Notes: generated by a model not told the origin, from the letters alone. 64,000 bases of DNA from an uncultured bacterium (GCA_949292175.1 CASEYJ010000017.1:62001-126000); one strand, 5' to 3'. Positions 17,085 through 26,587 are shown, counted from the first letter of the stretch. Program-made: numbers and translations.

Positions 17085-17755
17085 TTTGAGCATTTTCTTA
17101 TTTCCGTAACTAAACACTTAAACAATCCATTACGGTTATCAAAGTTAGAGTATTCATGCCATTTAAGGAAATAATCACTTTTTATAGTAATTGCAGGATA
17201 CTTATTTTTAAAATTTTCACAAGTTTTATCAGTCCAGTTTTTTACACCTCCAGCAACAAAGGATTCATCGGCCAACGCAAATTCATAATCATTTTTCTCA
17301 GGGTTTGAAATATTTTGCCAAGTACAATGCTGATTCGTAAGAGTTATTACATAGCCAACTAAAAACTTATCTCCTACATCTCTAAAATATTCAATTCTTG
17401 ATATATCTTTCCAATGGCCATATTTTGTTAAATTGTTTGCACTTTGATCTTTTAGGTCATATGTAACACCATCATAAAGTTGCTTAATTTTACTTGTTTT
17501 ATACTTTAATTCAATAGGGATTAAAAATCCTAAACTATCAACCAGAACTAAATCAATATTTCTATTTTTCCCGTCATAGTTCTTTAAAGGATATTCGATA
17601 CAAATTTTATATTCATCTCCGTACAACTCCTTAATAGCCCAAGCTAAATAAAACTGAAATTCCAACTCACTACAAAAAAGCGGTTTGGTTTTAGCAAGTT
17701 CTTTTAAAACTTTATAAATATCAAATTTTAATCTTAGTGCATTATCTACAAGCAT
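17081..17755 (-). CDS. PD-(D/E)XK-like nuclease-fold protein
   Basis: The 224-residue protein has an acidic helix (CSELEFQFYLAWAIKELYG, Glu30 to Glu43), then NRNIDLVLVDSLG with Asp68 and LIPIELKYK with Glu82 and Lys84. This E...D...E-x-K pattern is the core of PD-(D/E)XK nucleases, as found in restriction enzymes and in the DUF4143/NERD-type families. The C-terminal half contains several Trp and Tyr residues. It stands alone, between two GNAT genes, without a methylase or ATPase next to it. I infer a nuclease fold; the target and any defence role are not shown. Confidence 0.55.
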   Translation of the reverse strand: MLVDNALRLKFDIYKVLKELAKTKPLFCSELEFQFYLAWAIKELYGDEYKICIEYPLKNYDGKNRNIDLVLVDSLGFLIPIELKYKTSKIKQLYDGVTYDLKDQSANNLTKYGHWKDISRIEYFRDVGDKFLVGYVITLTNQHCTWQNISNPEKNDYEFALADESFVAGGVKNWTDKTCENFKNKYPAITIKSDYFLKWHEYSNFDNRNGLFKCLVTEIRKCSN

Positions 17756-17936
17756 TTTTAATTTACTTACAAATAAAATATTTTCTAAATTTACCTACCC
17801 AGCTACAAATTCTACCAAATGTTCAAATTTCAGTCAATTATTTGCTAGATATTACATTCTGAGTAATCCGTAATCTTAATGGAGTAAAACAAATTAAATA
17901 ACAAAAATTTTTTTCACAAGTTTTGTTATTAATACG

Positions 17937-18497
17937 ATGAATAATTCAATAAGTTTTGGTGCAAAATTTATAAACACTGCACAAATTAAGAAGCTAAACC
18001 CGCAAACAAAATCATACACCCCTCAAGATGTTTCAGTAATAGAAATAGATCCTGATAACATCCAAGACATTTTTGCGTTGTCTGACGCCGCAAGAAACTG
18101 GATTTATGAAAAATATGCGTCAAACATATCCTACACCGCCAATTGCCTTTTTCAAAATATAATGGACAGAAGAAGCAATAAAGTTTTTGCAATAACTGAA
18201 CAACTAAATAATTTAGACAACCTAAATGATGAAAAGCTTCTTGGAATGGCAAATATAAAAAAAACAGGCGAAAAATCAATAGAACTTCATTATATTCAGG
18301 TCAAACCGGATTATCCGCTTATGCTTGGCACCCCTCAAACTAAGGGAGTTGGTACAAGAATACTCGACAGCCTGAAATTACTATACGACAAAATTGAACT
18401 AACGGCAGCCAAAGGAAGTGTAAAAGATTTTTATAAAAAAAACGGCTTCAAAATAAGCGACGAAACCCAAAACACCTATATTTGGGAAAAGCAATAA
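17937..18497 (+). CDS. GNAT acetyltransferase with N-terminal FGA motif
   Basis: The 186-residue protein begins MNNSISFGAKF; the SFGA (residues 6-9) is the motif recurring in this window. The rest is a GNAT fold: MANIKKTGEKSIELHYIQVK forms the central strands, GTPQTKGVGTRILDSLKLLY is the acetyl-CoA loop (K-G-V-G-T), and VKDFYKKNGFKI is the C-terminal helix and strand. Substrate is unknown. Domains of this kind acetylate small molecules or protein N-termini and lysines. There is no clear ribosome site; TATTAA ends four bases before the ATG. Confidence 0.7.
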   Translation: MNNSISFGAKFINTAQIKKLNPQTKSYTPQDVSVIEIDPDNIQDIFALSDAARNWIYEKYASNISYTANCLFQNIMDRRSNKVFAITEQLNNLDNLNDEKLLGMANIKKTGEKSIELHYIQVKPDYPLMLGTPQTKGVGTRILDSLKLLYDKIELTAAKGSVKDFYKKNGFKISDETQNTYIWEKQ

Positions 18498-18501
18498 AAA
18501 A

Positions 18502-18589
18502 CAGAGAGGATGGGATTCGAACCCACGGTGGGAAATAACCCCACACAACCTTTCCAAGATTGCACCTTAAACCGCTCGGACACCTCTCT
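18502..18589 (-). tRNA. tRNA-Ser (anticodon GGA)
   Basis: On the minus strand the acceptor AGAGAGG pairs with CCTCTCT; the D arm has TCCGAGCGG. The anticodon stem CAATC/GGTTG closes the loop TTGGAAA with anticodon GGA. A long variable arm (GTGTGGGG...CCCAC) marks a class II tRNA, and the T arm GGGTTCGAATCCC is intact. The discriminator is G and CCA is not encoded. It reads UCC and UCU codons. Confidence 0.95.
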
Positions 18590-18631
18590 ATTTAACTTTC
18601 AGTTCTTAAAATAACATAAAAAACTTTCATT

Positions 18632-18666
18632 GTAAATAAAGAATCCTCTGATATTAAATCAGAGGA
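18632..18666 (-). terminator. Rho-independent terminator of the cupin gene
   Basis: A perfect 9-bp stem (ATCAGAGGA/TCCTCTGAT, 18644-18666, loop of five) lies six bases after the cupin stop codon. It is followed on the minus strand by TTCTTTATTT. Confidence 0.7.
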
Positions 18667-18672
18667 CACTTT

Positions 18673-18978
18673 TTATATCTTAATTATAAAAAATTTACTG
18701 TCTTTTAAAGCCAACACCTTATGTTCCGTATCCTTTTTGAACATAATTATCTCGCCTTTGTCCAACCTAAATTTTTCAGCATCAAAATGAATTTCGATTT
18801 CACCATCTAACACAAAAACCGCAGCATCTGCTACTGAGGTATGCGTATCAATTATCTCATCCTTTTTAATAGCAATAATGCTGAAAGACTTATCAGCGTC
18901 TTCAAGCAAAGCTTTTCTCTCGAATTTTGAACCATCTAAATTAATAAGCTCCTTAGCTTTTAATACATTATAAAACAT
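18673..18978 (-). CDS. Small single-domain cupin protein
   Basis: The 101-residue protein is one beta-barrel of the cupin superfamily: IIDTHTSVADAAVFVLDGEI is the first motif (with His in THTS), and LDKGEIIMFKKDTEHKVLAL the second, ending in the conserved Glu-His. Stand-alone cupins of this size bind a metal or small ligand and often act as sensors or isomerases. A good ribosome site (AAGGAG) precedes the ATG. It is a single gene with its own terminator, divergent from aroA. No specific substrate can be read from the sequence. Confidence 0.75.
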   Translation of the reverse strand: MFYNVLKAKELINLDGSKFERKALLEDADKSFSIIAIKKDEIIDTHTSVADAAVFVLDGEIEIHFDAEKFRLDKGEIIMFKKDTEHKVLALKDSKFFIIKI

Positions 18979-19057
18979 AATTACTCCTTTCTACTGCTAA
19001 AGTTAATCAAAAATATTTACTATGCACATCCGCCAACTAAATACTTGAGAGTGTTTA

Positions 19058-19066
19058 TGCTAAAAT
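19058..19066 (+). promoter_or_regulatory. Extended -10 promoter for leaderless aroA
   Basis: TGC followed by TAAAAT (19061-19066) is an extended -10 element. Six bases separate it from the ATG at 19073, so transcription should start at the A of the start codon. No ribosome site precedes the gene. Confidence 0.5.
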
Positions 19067-19072
19067 CTTTAT

Positions 19073-20347
19073 ATGATAAAGAAAATTTCAAAACACACAA
19101 CAGGACTAAAAGGCAACATAAAAATTCCGGCAGATAAGTCAATTTCACACAGATCTGTCATGTTTACCTCTCTTGCTAAAGGCAAGTCATTAATTAAAAA
19201 TTTTTCTAAAGGTGAAGACCCGCATTCAACCCTCAGAATATTTAAACAACTGGGCGTTGAAGCTGAATTTTTGGACGAGAAAACACTCACAATAAATTCA
19301 AAAGGCACTCTTCATAAGCCTCAAGACAACTTGGATTGCGGAAACTCCGGCACAACAATGAGACTAATGAGCGGAATTTTAGCAACCCAAAACTTTACCT
19401 CAACTATGATTGGAGATGAAAGTCTTTCCAAAAGACCAATGAGAAGAGTAATCGAACCCCTCTCTCTGATGGGGGCAAACATCCAATCCACTGACGGTCA
19501 TGCTCCACTTATAATAACCGGCAGCAACTTACAACCAATCAACTACACTTCAAAGCTTGCATCTGCACAGGTAAAGTCCTGCATTTTACTTGCCGGTCTA
19601 AATACTGAAGGGCTAACAAGTGTAACAGAACCTTATATTTCAAGAAACCATACAGAACTTATGCTTAAATACATGGGTGCAAATATAAGTGTTGAAGGAA
19701 ATACAGTAAGTATAGAAAAATCAGAACTGGAACCTCGAACAATCGAGATTTGCGGGGATATTTCATCCGCAGCCTACTTTATCGTAGCAGGCCTGATAGT
19801 TCCAAATTCTGACATTATATTAAAAAATATCGGGCTAAATGAAACAAGAACCGGAATTCTAGATGTAGTAAAAATGATGGGAGCAAATATAGAAATCCTT
19901 GATAAACAAACGATTTCCGGAGAAGAAACAGGCGACATAAGAATTAAGACATCAGAACTGAAAGGTTGCAAAATCTCAGGAGACATTATTCCTCGCCTAA
20001 TAGATGAACTACCTGTGATAGCAGTTCTTGCAACACAAGCAGACGGTGAAACAATTGTAAAAGACGCCGGAGACTTAAGGAATAAAGAATCAGACAGAAT
20101 TACCGCAACTGTTACTGAATTGAAAAAATTAGGTGCAGATATAGAAGAATTAGAAGACGGTTTCGTCATCCACGGGAAATCAATATTAAAAGGTGGATGT
20201 GAAGTTAACACTTACCACGATCACAGACTTGCAATGAGTCTTTATGTCGCAGGTCTAATCGCACAAAAAGAAATCGCCATAAATGATTTTGAATGGGCGT
20301 CTATATCATTTCCAGAATTTGAAACACTATTTAATAGCCTAATGTAA
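19073..20347 (+). CDS. aroA: 3-phosphoshikimate 1-carboxyvinyltransferase (EPSP synthase)
   Basis: AroA joins shikimate 3-phosphate and PEP in the sixth step of chorismate synthesis. The 424-residue sequence has the hallmark blocks: IKIPADKSISHRSVMFTSLA at the N-terminus, LDCGNSGTTMRLMSG (residues 87-101), SLSKRPMRRVIEPL, and the C-terminal DHRLAMS. The two-domain inside-out alpha/beta fold is complete and the length is usual. The Gly in the GNSGTT loop is as in sensitive enzymes. No other aro gene is adjacent. Translation probably starts on a leaderless mRNA. Confidence 0.96.
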   Translation: MIKKISKHTTGLKGNIKIPADKSISHRSVMFTSLAKGKSLIKNFSKGEDPHSTLRIFKQLGVEAEFLDEKTLTINSKGTLHKPQDNLDCGNSGTTMRLMSGILATQNFTSTMIGDESLSKRPMRRVIEPLSLMGANIQSTDGHAPLIITGSNLQPINYTSKLASAQVKSCILLAGLNTEGLTSVTEPYISRNHTELMLKYMGANISVEGNTVSIEKSELEPRTIEICGDISSAAYFIVAGLIVPNSDIILKNIGLNETRTGILDVVKMMGANIEILDKQTISGEETGDIRIKTSELKGCKISGDIIPRLIDELPVIAVLATQADGETIVKDAGDLRNKESDRITATVTELKKLGADIEELEDGFVIHGKSILKGGCEVNTYHDHRLAMSLYVAGLIAQKEIAINDFEWASISFPEFETLFNSLM

Positions 20348-20442
20348 CAAAAACTTTACATTTTGTATTTTAAAAGCAATCTTCCTTCAAAAAAATACTT
20401 TATTAAAGCATAAGGTTAGGTAAAAGTAGGAAAGGTTAAATT

Positions 20443-21471
20443 ATGGCTGGAGATACAGTAGGTTTTGGCAATTACAATCCATATTTAATGCAACAATATG
20501 GTGGCGCAAATGATGATTTCATGGCAAATTTACATTTTAAGGCAATCGAAGAAAGCGGAAAAATTCCAGGATTAACAGAAACCGCGGGTTCTCCTGCCTT
20601 CAGAGGAGCGCCTGAGACTGATACTTTTGAAAGAACAGGCGGTGGTCCTGGTTTACTAGGAACAGCAGCAATCGCAGCTACAGGCGCCGCAGCTGGTGGT
20701 GCGAGCGGATACTATTTCTTAAGTAATCCGGTAAAAGACATGGCAAACAAAACCTTGAACAGCGATTTTTATAAAACTATAGATAGATATGACTTGGCAA
20801 AAAAGGTAGAAGAATCAGTAAAACAACTAAAAAACAGTAAAGGCTACAACTTAGCACAACTGGCAAAAGTTGAAAGTTTTGACGCTTTACCAGATGAAGT
20901 AAAGACTTTCTTAAAAAACAATAATTTAGATGGCATAACTCCTGCAAAAGCAAAAGAAATTATTGAACAAACAGGCGCAAAACTTAGCGATTTTGAATTA
21001 GAGACAGTTGTTAAAAATGTCAGCGAAAAGTTTAAAGGCACAGAATATTACAACAGAATCATCAAAGCAAGTACAGATGACCAAATCTTATCATCAATCA
21101 ATAAAACAGCCAATGCTGATGAACTAAAAGCTTTGATAACAAAACACAAAGACTTTTTCGGAATAAAAGGAACCGAAGCCGAAGTTGCACAAAAAATAGA
21201 AGCTCTTGCAGCAAAAGGTAAAACACAAGTTGCAGATGACGCAGGACAAATCATACGAAAAGCTGAAGATTTTGTACTAAAAAGACGAGACGAAATTTTC
21301 GACAACTTAAGCAAAGAAGGCAAATTACTGGACAAAGCTGATGACGCAACAAAAGCCCTCTTTAAAAACTTCAAATGGCAACAAGCTAAAAAATATGGCA
21401 AATGGGGAGCCATAATTGCAGGCGGCGCTGCACTACTGTATGGCTTGTTCGGCGGAAATAAAAAAGCTTAA
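20443..21471 (+). CDS. Unknown protein with two Gly/Ala-rich membrane segments and an FRG motif
   Basis: No family is recognised. The 342-residue protein starts with an Asn/Tyr-rich segment, then SPAFRGAPE (Phe53-Arg-Gly55, the motif shared with other proteins here), then a Gly/Ala-rich hydrophobic stretch (about 69-93, GLLGTAAIAATGAAAGGASG). About 220 residues of charged helix follow, and a second hydrophobic segment near the C-terminus (WGAIIAGGAALLYGLFGG). The GxxxG-rich segments suggest a helical hairpin that inserts in a membrane or oligomerises. It has a good ribosome site (AGGAAAGG) and its own terminator. It may be a structural or surface protein; nothing else can be said. Confidence 0.6.
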   Translation: MAGDTVGFGNYNPYLMQQYGGANDDFMANLHFKAIEESGKIPGLTETAGSPAFRGAPETDTFERTGGGPGLLGTAAIAATGAAAGGASGYYFLSNPVKDMANKTLNSDFYKTIDRYDLAKKVEESVKQLKNSKGYNLAQLAKVESFDALPDEVKTFLKNNNLDGITPAKAKEIIEQTGAKLSDFELETVVKNVSEKFKGTEYYNRIIKASTDDQILSSINKTANADELKALITKHKDFFGIKGTEAEVAQKIEALAAKGKTQVADDAGQIIRKAEDFVLKRRDEIFDNLSKEGKLLDKADDATKALFKNFKWQQAKKYGKWGAIIAGGAALLYGLFGGNKKA

Positions 21472-21505
21472 TCATATACTTATTACCCCAAAACCTTTCT
21501 TAAAA

Positions 21506-21540
21506 AACAGCCTTCAAAACTGAAGGCTGTTTTACTATTA
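21506..21540. terminator. Bidirectional terminator between two convergent genes
   Basis: An 11-bp perfect stem (AACAGCCTTCA/TGAAGGCTGTT, 21506-21531) with a 4-nt loop is flanked by A-rich and T-rich tracts on both sides. It serves the 20443 gene on the plus strand and the LCP gene on the minus strand. Confidence 0.85.
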
Positions 21541-21548
21541 TATAGAAT

Positions 21549-22910
21549 TTATTTTCCCGCAACAACAACCGTAAAATCTGTGCTTCCACACATATATACA
21601 TTTGGTTCATAAACAAATTGATAACCAGCAATTGAAGGCGATTGTTTTTTCAAATGATTGAAATACTCGTTGGTAACTTTAGCAGAATGAGCAACAAACT
21701 GTGAGTGAGTCTTTGAAATATGTGACTTACAAGAAACTTTTATACCTGCGGTATTTAACTCATCAATAATAGTTTGAGCATCAGCAGCCTTTGATTCAGC
21801 ATAAACAACAGAAGCTGTAAACTGAACTCCTTCCTCAGGCTGAACTTTTTCTCTGTAAATCAATCTATCAACAACTTCCTGAGTTTTTTCAGGGTCTAAA
21901 ATCCAATAACTGATATGACCTTTTTTGTTAGGAGCACCAGGCAAAGTCGCAATCTCAACCTTATCCATATCAAGATGCTTTGTCATCATTGCAAACTGAG
22001 TTAATTCATAGAAAGACATATTAGTTTTTACATATTGTCTTGCAACACTGACAATATCAGGGATTTTAGTAACAGTTTCAGGTTTTTTAATCTCGTTTAG
22101 AACACCACGCAAGAACCACTGTTGTCTATGAGTTCTACCAATATCACCCATCGGATCATGTCTGAATCTTAAATACCCCACAGCTTCAGATGGTGACAAG
22201 TGGTGAGTACCTTTTGTTAAGTGGATATGAAGTTTACCTGAATAATCATCATAGTTCATATTTTTTTCAACGAAAACATCTACACCACCCAACGCTTCAA
22301 CAATACTTTTAACAGCATTATCGTGAACCATTATATAGCGATCAATTTTTACCCCAAGGGTATTTTCAATCGTTTTAATAGTCATACCAACACCGCCAAT
22401 TGCGTGCGCAGCATTAATTTTCTGAATACCATGATTTCCTGGTAAATAAACTTTACTATCACGAGGAATAGAAATAGCATTAACAGATTTTGATCTAGGA
22501 TCAATATTTACAAGAATAATAGTATCGGTTCTAGTTCCTGACCACAAATCATTAGGGTTTTCACTGGCATCAACACCAAGCAGCAAGACATTTTGACGTT
22601 TTGGACCAAATGGAAGACTAAATTCTGCATTAGCCTTGTTCGCATTATCGTTAGCCATTTTATCAAAGAACTTCGTTATAGCAGCATCTTCCCCGAAAGT
22701 TTCCTTACAAAAATCAGTATTAACACCGACATAGAATAATCCTATTACAATAGCAATTAAGAATAGAGCCACAGTAATAAACATTCTTATAATAACAGCC
22801 TGTCTTTGCTGTTGTCTTTTAATTTCATTCAAATATGCCTTATTTTTGTCCTTTTTTGGGGTAACCCTTCTATTATTTTGATTCCCGTTAATTTGCTTGT
22901 AAATTGCCAT
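21549..22910 (-). CDS. LytR-CpsA-Psr (LCP) family cell-wall polymer transferase
   Basis: A cytoplasmic basic N-terminus (1-39), one membrane helix (40-62) and an extracytoplasmic LCP domain are visible: VLLLGVDASE, TRTDTIILVNIDP with the catalytic-type Arg-Thr-Asp, ISIPRDSKV, INAAHAIGG and YLRFRHDPMGDIGRTHRQQW. A C-terminal LytR_C domain (TASVVYAESKAADAQTIIDE onward) follows. LCP enzymes move undecaprenyl-linked glycopolymers onto peptidoglycan or, in cyanobacteria and other diderms, act in envelope glycan attachment. It is the first gene after mgtE in the same direction, separated by 98 bp. Length 453 is usual. Confidence 0.92.
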   Translation of the reverse strand: MAIYKQINGNQNNRRVTPKKDKNKAYLNEIKRQQQRQAVIIRMFITVALFLIAIVIGLFYVGVNTDFCKETFGEDAAITKFFDKMANDNANKANAEFSLPFGPKRQNVLLLGVDASENPNDLWSGTRTDTIILVNIDPRSKSVNAISIPRDSKVYLPGNHGIQKINAAHAIGGVGMTIKTIENTLGVKIDRYIMVHDNAVKSIVEALGGVDVFVEKNMNYDDYSGKLHIHLTKGTHHLSPSEAVGYLRFRHDPMGDIGRTHRQQWFLRGVLNEIKKPETVTKIPDIVSVARQYVKTNMSFYELTQFAMMTKHLDMDKVEIATLPGAPNKKGHISYWILDPEKTQEVVDRLIYREKVQPEEGVQFTASVVYAESKAADAQTIIDELNTAGIKVSCKSHISKTHSQFVAHSAKVTNEYFNHLKKQSPSIAGYQFVYEPNVYMCGSTDFTVVVAGK

Positions 22911-23008
22911 TTCCCTCTTACCTATTTGTTATTAATCAGCTATAACATTCTAACCTAAAAATTCAATTTAATAAAATCAAAACTCAAAAATACATTAAAT
23001 TATTGATT

Positions 23009-24376
23009 TTAAGAAAATACACGAGCTAAATATACAGTTACAAGAGTAAAGTATACAGCAAGTCCAACGACATCAATTGTAGTCGCAATAACCGGTCCTG
23101 ATGCAACAGCAGGATCCACCTTAATCGCTTTCAGCGCAAACGGAGTAAAAGTTCCGATTGCAGTAGCCATAGTCATATTTATGGCCATAGCTAAACCTAC
23201 TACGCAACCTAACCCGACATTGTGCTGCCATCCCCAAGTAACAAGCATTACAAGGAAACCGAATAATAAACCGATAGAAGCACCAATGCAAGATTCACGC
23301 AATATATAATGAAGCGCAGAGCTTAAAGTTACCTGTCCGGTTGAAAGCCCTCTTACCATAAGAGTTATACTTTGTGTTCCGATATTACCGCCCAAACCTG
23401 CCAACAAAGGCATAAACGTAGCGACAACCGGCAACAAAGAAAACGTATGATCAAAATGATGAGCAACATTAACTGCAATAAACTCACCTAACAAAGTAAT
23501 AAACAACCACGGAGTTCTTGCACGTATTGCGTTAATAATATTACCAGAGAGGATTTCATCCTCATCAACGACCTCAGTCGAAATACCTGAAGATTGGTAA
23601 ATTTCTTCAGTAGTTTCTTCTTCAAACAAATCATGAACGTCATCCCAAGTAATCATACCCTTAAGCCTGTTGTATAAATCAACAACCGGCAAAGCATTAT
23701 ATTGGTACTTCATGAACTCATCTGTAATAAAATCACTATAATCATCAACGTGAAGTTTTACGATATCAGAAATCATGATATCTTCAACTTTTTGTGTAAT
23801 TGGAGATGTCAAAAGTTTTCTTAAAGATACAACGCCCAAAAGGTGGTTCTGTTTATCAACAACATAAACATAATAAAGTTCCATATTGTCTTCTTCAGCT
23901 TTAATTCTTATATGATTCAAAACATCCTGAACACTCATATCAGAATTAACAGTCAAAACAACCGGATTCATAATACCGCCGGCAGTATCTTCATTATAAG
24001 TAAGAAGTTCTCTAACCTCTTCTGAAAATTTATGCGGAAGCTTATCAAGATAAGTTTCACTCTCATCCTCTTCCATATCACCCAAAACGTCAGCCGCAGC
24101 ATCGTGAGGAAGTTTTGTAAGGATTTTAGAAGCCATCTCTTCATCAATATCGCCAAGCAACTCAACCTGAATTTGTGGGGTCAAATACTCCATCAAATCC
24201 GCAGCTTTTTCTAAATCAAGCAATTTAAAACACTGCAAACGTTCTTCAGGCTTAAGCTCTTGAAAAATATCAGCCAAATCCGCTTCGTGATAACTGTTCA
24301 ACTCTTCTTTAAGCTGAACAAGCGTTTCATCATCTATTATTTCTCTGATTCTTTCTACAATGCTCTGGGTATTCAT
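23009..24376 (-). CDS. mgtE: Magnesium transporter MgtE
   Basis: The 455-residue protein has the three MgtE parts: an acidic helical N-domain (residues 1-125, KLPHDAAADVLGDMEEDE), a CBS pair (130-255) and a C-terminal membrane region (about 300-455) with five helices, including the pore motif FMPLLAGLGGNIGTQS. The cytosolic domains sense magnesium and gate the channel. No Shine-Dalgarno site precedes the ATG; TATAAT ends nine bases upstream on this strand. It is divergent from argS. Nothing in the sequence departs from the family. Confidence 0.95.
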   Translation of the reverse strand: MNTQSIVERIREIIDDETLVQLKEELNSYHEADLADIFQELKPEERLQCFKLLDLEKAADLMEYLTPQIQVELLGDIDEEMASKILTKLPHDAAADVLGDMEEDESETYLDKLPHKFSEEVRELLTYNEDTAGGIMNPVVLTVNSDMSVQDVLNHIRIKAEEDNMELYYVYVVDKQNHLLGVVSLRKLLTSPITQKVEDIMISDIVKLHVDDYSDFITDEFMKYQYNALPVVDLYNRLKGMITWDDVHDLFEEETTEEIYQSSGISTEVVDEDEILSGNIINAIRARTPWLFITLLGEFIAVNVAHHFDHTFSLLPVVATFMPLLAGLGGNIGTQSITLMVRGLSTGQVTLSSALHYILRESCIGASIGLLFGFLVMLVTWGWQHNVGLGCVVGLAMAINMTMATAIGTFTPFALKAIKVDPAVASGPVIATTIDVVGLAVYFTLVTVYLARVFS

Positions 24377-24385
24377 AACAACAAT

Positions 24386-24422
24386 ATTATATTACAAACA
24401 TGAGTTTTGTTTATAGTATAAT
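24386..24422. promoter_or_regulatory. Divergent -10 boxes for mgtE and argS
   Basis: TATAAT on the minus strand (24391-24386) lies nine bases before the mgtE ATG, giving a 5' leader of only a few bases. TATAAT on the plus strand (24417-24422) serves argS, which has an ordinary leader with AGGAGAG. The -35 regions are weak. Confidence 0.45.
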
Positions 24423-24451
24423 AATTTTATATTAACAGGAGAGACAAAGAT

Positions 24452-26164
24452 ATGATAAAAGATTACTTTTTAAATAAAATTGAAAACGCAATTAAAGACG
24501 CAATTGCCGCTGGCAAACTAGGCGAAATGAAAGAGTACAAAGCAGGTACTCTAAACACTGAACGACCAAAAAATAGCGACTTTGGAGATTTTGCAATCAA
24601 TGTCTCTTCGCTTGCACGTTTTGCACGTATGGCTCCACCTCAAATTGCAAATGCAATCATTGAATTTGTTGATAAAGAGGACAATGAGTACAACGTAATT
24701 GGAGGATTCATCAACTTTAAAACCGGTGAAAAACTTCTAAAAGAAACTGTACAAGAAATTTTCCAAAAAGATAAAAATTTCGGGAAACCTGAAAATGTAA
24801 AAACAGAAAAAATCATACTTGAATATGTATCAGCAAACCCGACAGGGCCATTCCACATTGGTCATGGAAGATGGGCTGCGATGGGTTCTGTTCTTGCAAA
24901 TTTACTAAAATTCTACGGACACGATGTGTATCAAGAATTTTACATTAACGATGCAGGTTCTCAGATTCAAAAACTTGGAAACTCATTAAAAATAAGAATT
25001 CAACAAGAACTTGGTGAAGATGTAGACTTCCCGACAGATGAAGTTGAAAGAAAAAATTATTATCCGGGCGATTATCTTATACCGGTTGCAAAAAAATACT
25101 TGGAAACACATAAAGGTTTACCGGATGATATTCAAGAACTTTGTGATTTTGCAAAAGAATACGAAGAAAAAGTTCAAAGAGATTTGCTTGAAAAATTCAG
25201 AGTTCACTTCGACAATTTTTATTCAGAGTTAACTCTGCACAAATCAGGCAAGGTTGATGAGTGCGTACAAAAACTCAAAAACAGTGGTAAAATTTACCAA
25301 AAAGATGGTGCCGACTGGTTTAAATCATCAGACTTCGGAGATGATCAAGATAGAGTAATAAAAAAAGCTGACGGCTCAAATACATATCTTACTGCAGATA
25401 TTGCATACCACATTGACAAGCTCGAAAGAGGCTTTGACAGAATGATAAACATTTGGGGTGCAGATCACCATGGATATGTTGCCAGAGTTAAAGCTTCAAT
25501 TGAAGCCCTAGGTGATAACCCTGATAAATTGGAAATTCTCCTCGGTCAACTCGTTAACCTTGTCGTAAACGGAAATGAAGTGAGAATGGGTAAACGTAAA
25601 AACATGGTTACTCTTGAAGACTTGATTGATGAAGTTGGAGTTGATGCAACAAGATTCTGGATGAGCATGAGAAATATTGATACAACTCTTGATTTTGATA
25701 TTGAACTTGCAAAAACAAACAGCGATGAAAACCCTGTATTCTACGTACAATATGCACACGCAAGAGCTTGCTCTATATTAAGAAATGCAGTGGAAGAAAA
25801 ATTAGATACAGAAACAGGAGCTAAGATACCAGCACCAATTACAAAAGACGAATTGGATGAACTAATTAACTCATATAAACCTGAAACAATTGTTCCAACA
25901 ATTGATACGGCTAAAAAGTTAATTCTCAAACTGGAAGAATATAAATCAATGATTAAAAATTCTGCGGAAACAAGACAAGTCTACACAATTTGCAGATATG
26001 TACAAGAACTTGCCGGAGAATTCCACTCATTCTACAACGCAAACAGAGTAATTTCTGAAGATAAAGATTTAATGAAATCTCGTCTTGCACTTGTAATTGC
26101 AGTTAAGAAAGTACTTAACAACGCACTTGACCTTCTTGCTGTTACGGCTCCGGAAAGAATGTAG
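24452..26164 (+). CDS. argS: Arginyl-tRNA synthetase
   Basis: ArgS charges tRNA-Arg. The N-terminal Arg-tRNA synthetase domain (1-85) includes GDFAINVSSLAR; the class I core has SANPTGPFHIGHG with H135-I-G-H138, then GADHHGYVARVKA and RMGKRKNM (residues 378-385) in place of KMSKR. The helical anticodon-binding domain ends in VTAPERM, typical of ArgS. Length 570 is normal. The ribosome site AGGAGAG is ten bases before the ATG. It converges on a small unknown gene seven bases away. Confidence 0.96.
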   Translation: MIKDYFLNKIENAIKDAIAAGKLGEMKEYKAGTLNTERPKNSDFGDFAINVSSLARFARMAPPQIANAIIEFVDKEDNEYNVIGGFINFKTGEKLLKETVQEIFQKDKNFGKPENVKTEKIILEYVSANPTGPFHIGHGRWAAMGSVLANLLKFYGHDVYQEFYINDAGSQIQKLGNSLKIRIQQELGEDVDFPTDEVERKNYYPGDYLIPVAKKYLETHKGLPDDIQELCDFAKEYEEKVQRDLLEKFRVHFDNFYSELTLHKSGKVDECVQKLKNSGKIYQKDGADWFKSSDFGDDQDRVIKKADGSNTYLTADIAYHIDKLERGFDRMINIWGADHHGYVARVKASIEALGDNPDKLEILLGQLVNLVVNGNEVRMGKRKNMVTLEDLIDEVGVDATRFWMSMRNIDTTLDFDIELAKTNSDENPVFYVQYAHARACSILRNAVEEKLDTETGAKIPAPITKDELDELINSYKPETIVPTIDTAKKLILKLEEYKSMIKNSAETRQVYTICRYVQELAGEFHSFYNANRVISEDKDLMKSRLALVIAVKKVLNNALDLLAVTAPERM

Positions 26165-26170
26165 AATGAA

Positions 26171-26512
26171 TTAACTCAAATTAGCTAAAGTACTGAGGAA
26201 AAACGCTTTAATAGCATCTCCTCGGCTAACTTCTTTGTGACGTATTTTCTCATAAAGAGTGTAGTATGAATAAAAAGGAATATTCGAGTAAGCGTAAGAT
26301 TTTACTGCACTCTTTGCAGAGATATCTCCTCTTATATAACTGTCAGCATAATAATAAGGAGAAGTTCTCGAATTTGCACTCAAAATCATCTCCTGCATTG
26401 GAGCTTGCTTACGTTTTTTCTTTGGTAACGTGTTCTTTTGGTCATCATTGTCCGCAAAAGTAAGTTCTCTTGCGATGTAAGACTTAAAAGAACGGGGCGA
26501 AAAGTTTATCAT
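26171..26512 (-). CDS. Small basic protein, unknown function
   Basis: The 113-residue protein is rich in Lys, Ser and Tyr. Its N-terminus INFSPRSFKSY has a loose resemblance to the Phe-x-Gly motif, followed by a KKKRK patch at residues 31-35 and a Tyr-rich centre. I do not recognise it. It lies between argS and the attenuated locus and is transcribed leftward from a TATAAT box (26527-26522) nine bases before the ATG. There is no ribosome site. The coding call rests on length, tight fit to argS and composition, so it is less certain than its neighbours. Confidence 0.45.
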   Translation of the reverse strand: MINFSPRSFKSYIARELTFADNDDQKNTLPKKKRKQAPMQEMILSANSRTSPYYYADSYIRGDISAKSAVKSYAYSNIPFYSYYTLYEKIRHKEVSRGDAIKAFFLSTLANLS

Positions 26513-26587
26513 AACTAGTATATTATAAACATTGCATGAGAAATTTTGTCATTATGTAAATCAAATTTTACAAAATTAAAAGCCCAC

